From contig CBDFHV010000083.1 of NCBI GenBank assembly GCA_965247705.1, positions 154,604 through 218,603 of the forward strand: a stretch of 64,000 nt of DNA, written 5' to 3'. A program made the translations under genes and the position numbers. The notes under the pieces were generated by a model. That model was not told the DNA's origin. It did no database searches and saw nothing but the letters and a program-made list of their open reading frames with translations. Positions 62,718 through 64,000 of this stretch are shown piece after piece; within the stretch, counting starts at the first letter, position 1; every line of letters starts with the position of its first letter. The DNA is from CBDFHV01 sp965247705. GTDB taxonomy: Bacteria > Pseudomonadota > Alphaproteobacteria > Rhodospirillales > CAMCUA01.

Positions 62718-62764
62718 CGGGGCCCTCATCCGACCCGCCCTTTTCCGACCAGGAGAAACCGCCC

Positions 62765-63412
62765 ATGGCCAATCAACCGATCTTCGTCGCCGCCTGGCGC
62801 CAGGATTTTGCGACCCTCGTCGCCGCGCGCGCCAACCAGGCGCAGGACCTGTTCACGCCCGGCGCCAACGGCACCCGCCTCCACGCGATCGTGCTCGCCA
62901 ATGATGGCGAGGTGCCGGCGCTCGCCGAGTTCGGCGCCTACGATGTCGTCGGCGACGACGTCGAGGTCGACATCTTGCCCGGAAGCGTTGCCGACACCGA
63001 TCCCTTCACCGTGACCCGGGCCGCCGGCGCCTGGCCGGCTCTCGAGGACGGCCTGGTGCTGACGCTCTCCAAGGGCGCGGTGGCGAACCGGGGCGATTAC
63101 AGGCTCACGAGCCGGACCGATACCGTGCTGACGCTGGAGAACACGCCCGGCAACGCCATCGCCGCGGCCACCGGCATCGACGCCGCCATCTACCACTGGC
63201 GGCCGATCTGGTCGGCGACGGTGCCCGCGCGGGCCGGCTACGACGGCTATCCGGCTCACGCCGGCCTCGATCCGGGGCAGATGCCCTGGCTCGAGGCCGC
63301 CGGCGACCGCTGGCTGCTGCCGACGACGGCGCTGGCGGCACGTCTGCCGCAGAACGCCAACGCGACCGTTACCGGCAACGTTCATGTCACCCTGTTCGGC
63401 GGCGATTACTGA
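62765..63412 (+). CDS. Virion-associated hypothetical protein, 215 residues
   Basis: Reads ANQPIFVAAWRQDFATLVAA, then ANQAQDLFTPGANGTRLHAI and late NANATVTGNVHVTLFGGDY. It has a beta-rich C-terminus. The AGGAGAAAC ribosome site is good. It is likely a structural protein of the tail tip, by order only. Confidence 0.65.
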   Translation: MANQPIFVAAWRQDFATLVAARANQAQDLFTPGANGTRLHAIVLANDGEVPALAEFGAYDVVGDDVEVDILPGSVADTDPFTVTRAAGAWPALEDGLVLTLSKGAVANRGDYRLTSRTDTVLTLENTPGNAIAAATGIDAAIYHWRPIWSATVPARAGYDGYPAHAGLDPGQMPWLEAAGDRWLLPTTALAARLPQNANATVTGNVHVTLFGGDY

Positions 63413-64000
63413 TGGCGAACTCCACCGTCACCGCCGATCTGCCGCGCCGCCGGCCGCCGCCGCGCCCGCACAAGCTGCCGGCGAGCCAGCGCTGCGTCGG
63501 GTTGCTCAACGGCGAGGCCTCCTATCCGGGCAAGGGCTGCGCCAGCGGACATCACCTATTACTACATGGCCTTCGTGATGGCCGATGGCTCCGTGCGCAT
63601 GTCCGGGACCAACAACAACAACGAGCTCGCCATGGAGGGCAATGCCTACGGCCCCCAGCATCTCCACTACCTGGTCTGGGACAACCGCACCAATGCCGAC
63701 CACCCGGTCTCCGGGCGGCCCCGCTACGTTGTCGGCTCCTACGGCTCCGTCGCCATGCTGACCGATGACGGCGACGTCGTCGCCTGGGGCCATAACGGCC
63801 ACGGCCAGCAGGGGCGCGGGCACACCACCGGCAACGGCATCGCGCGCTCGATCGATGCGAGCTATATCGGCCGCGCCTCCGGTATCCCGGGCCGTGACGT
63901 GGTCAAGCTCGACCTGGTGCGGGGCTCTCCGGCCAACTCGTCGTCCCTCCATGCGCTCTGCCGGGACGGCAGCCTCTGGGCCTGGGGGTACGGCGGCTAC
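63412..64000 (+). CDS. RCC1-repeat tail fibre-like protein (frameshift, cut by window edge)
   Basis: The ATG at 63412 reads ANSTVTADLPRRRPPPRPHK, then near 63545 the frame shifts. The other frame continues DITYYYMAFVMADGSVRMSG, with RCC1-type repeats (VVAWGHNGHGQQGRG, LWAWGYGGY) to the end of the window. RCC1-like propellers occur in some phage fibres and bind host targets. It is broken by an indel as read, and its C-terminus lies beyond the window. Confidence 0.65.

Noticed and set aside
63412..64000. Programmed frameshift in the fibre gene
   Set aside because: No slippery heptamer or stem is seen at the shift, so a simple indel is more likely.

Overview
The window is a GC-rich accessory region from an alphaproteobacterium. 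The evidence is the DUF2924 plus large serine recombinase cassette, two LexA boxes of the alphaproteobacterial GTTC-N7-GTTC type, an initiator tRNA-fMet attachment-site fragment, and the families present. The genus cannot be named from sequence alone.

Layout. (1) 1-7000 is mobile-element debris: an XRE/ImmA regulator-protease pair, a recombinase cassette whose last gene is split by an IS110-family (IS1111-type) element, itself split by an IS1380 element, and a tyrosine-integrase remnant. (2) 7248-11734 holds a quinol nitric oxide reductase, NnrS and a hypothetical gene. (3) 11926-15217 holds a RecD2 helicase, a decayed tandem duplication, and the 3' half of a tRNA-fMet gene (att scar) with its terminator. 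(4) 15367-23725 encodes one very large fibronectin-III autotransporter with a frameshift before its beta-barrel. (5) 23955-28209 is a LexA-box-controlled cluster: a divergent zinc-ribbon gene plus an SMC-like ATPase, a HEAT-repeat histidine kinase and a response regulator. This trio is the best candidate for an undescribed system. (6) 28225-64000 is a lambda-like siphoprophage: replication and recombination genes (Sak4-like ATPase, DUF669, Cas4-like nuclease, RecD-like helicase, Toprim primase, RuvC-like nuclease), two dense short-repeat arrays, an AT-richer moron zone, methyltransferases, terminase, head genes, tail genes with a programmed -1 frameshift, and a toxin-antitoxin pair set backwards inside the tail operon.

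The prophage looks defective. One methyltransferase is split by an IS21 element, a membrane-protein gene by an IS1595 element, and the portal gene carries a 137-bp piece of istB. For the IS1380, IS1595 and IS21 insertions, removing the element plus one target duplication restores an open frame exactly. In addition about ten genes contain single-base frameshifts, mostly in G/C runs, so either the region is decaying or the assembly has indel errors. Calls for frameshifted genes combine the two frames.

The late genes follow the lambda order: small terminase, large terminase, gpW, portal, S49 protease with an in-frame scaffold, decoration protein, capsid, connector genes, tail tube, G/GT chaperones, tape measure, tail tip and fibre. 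The early genes supply recombination and replication functions.
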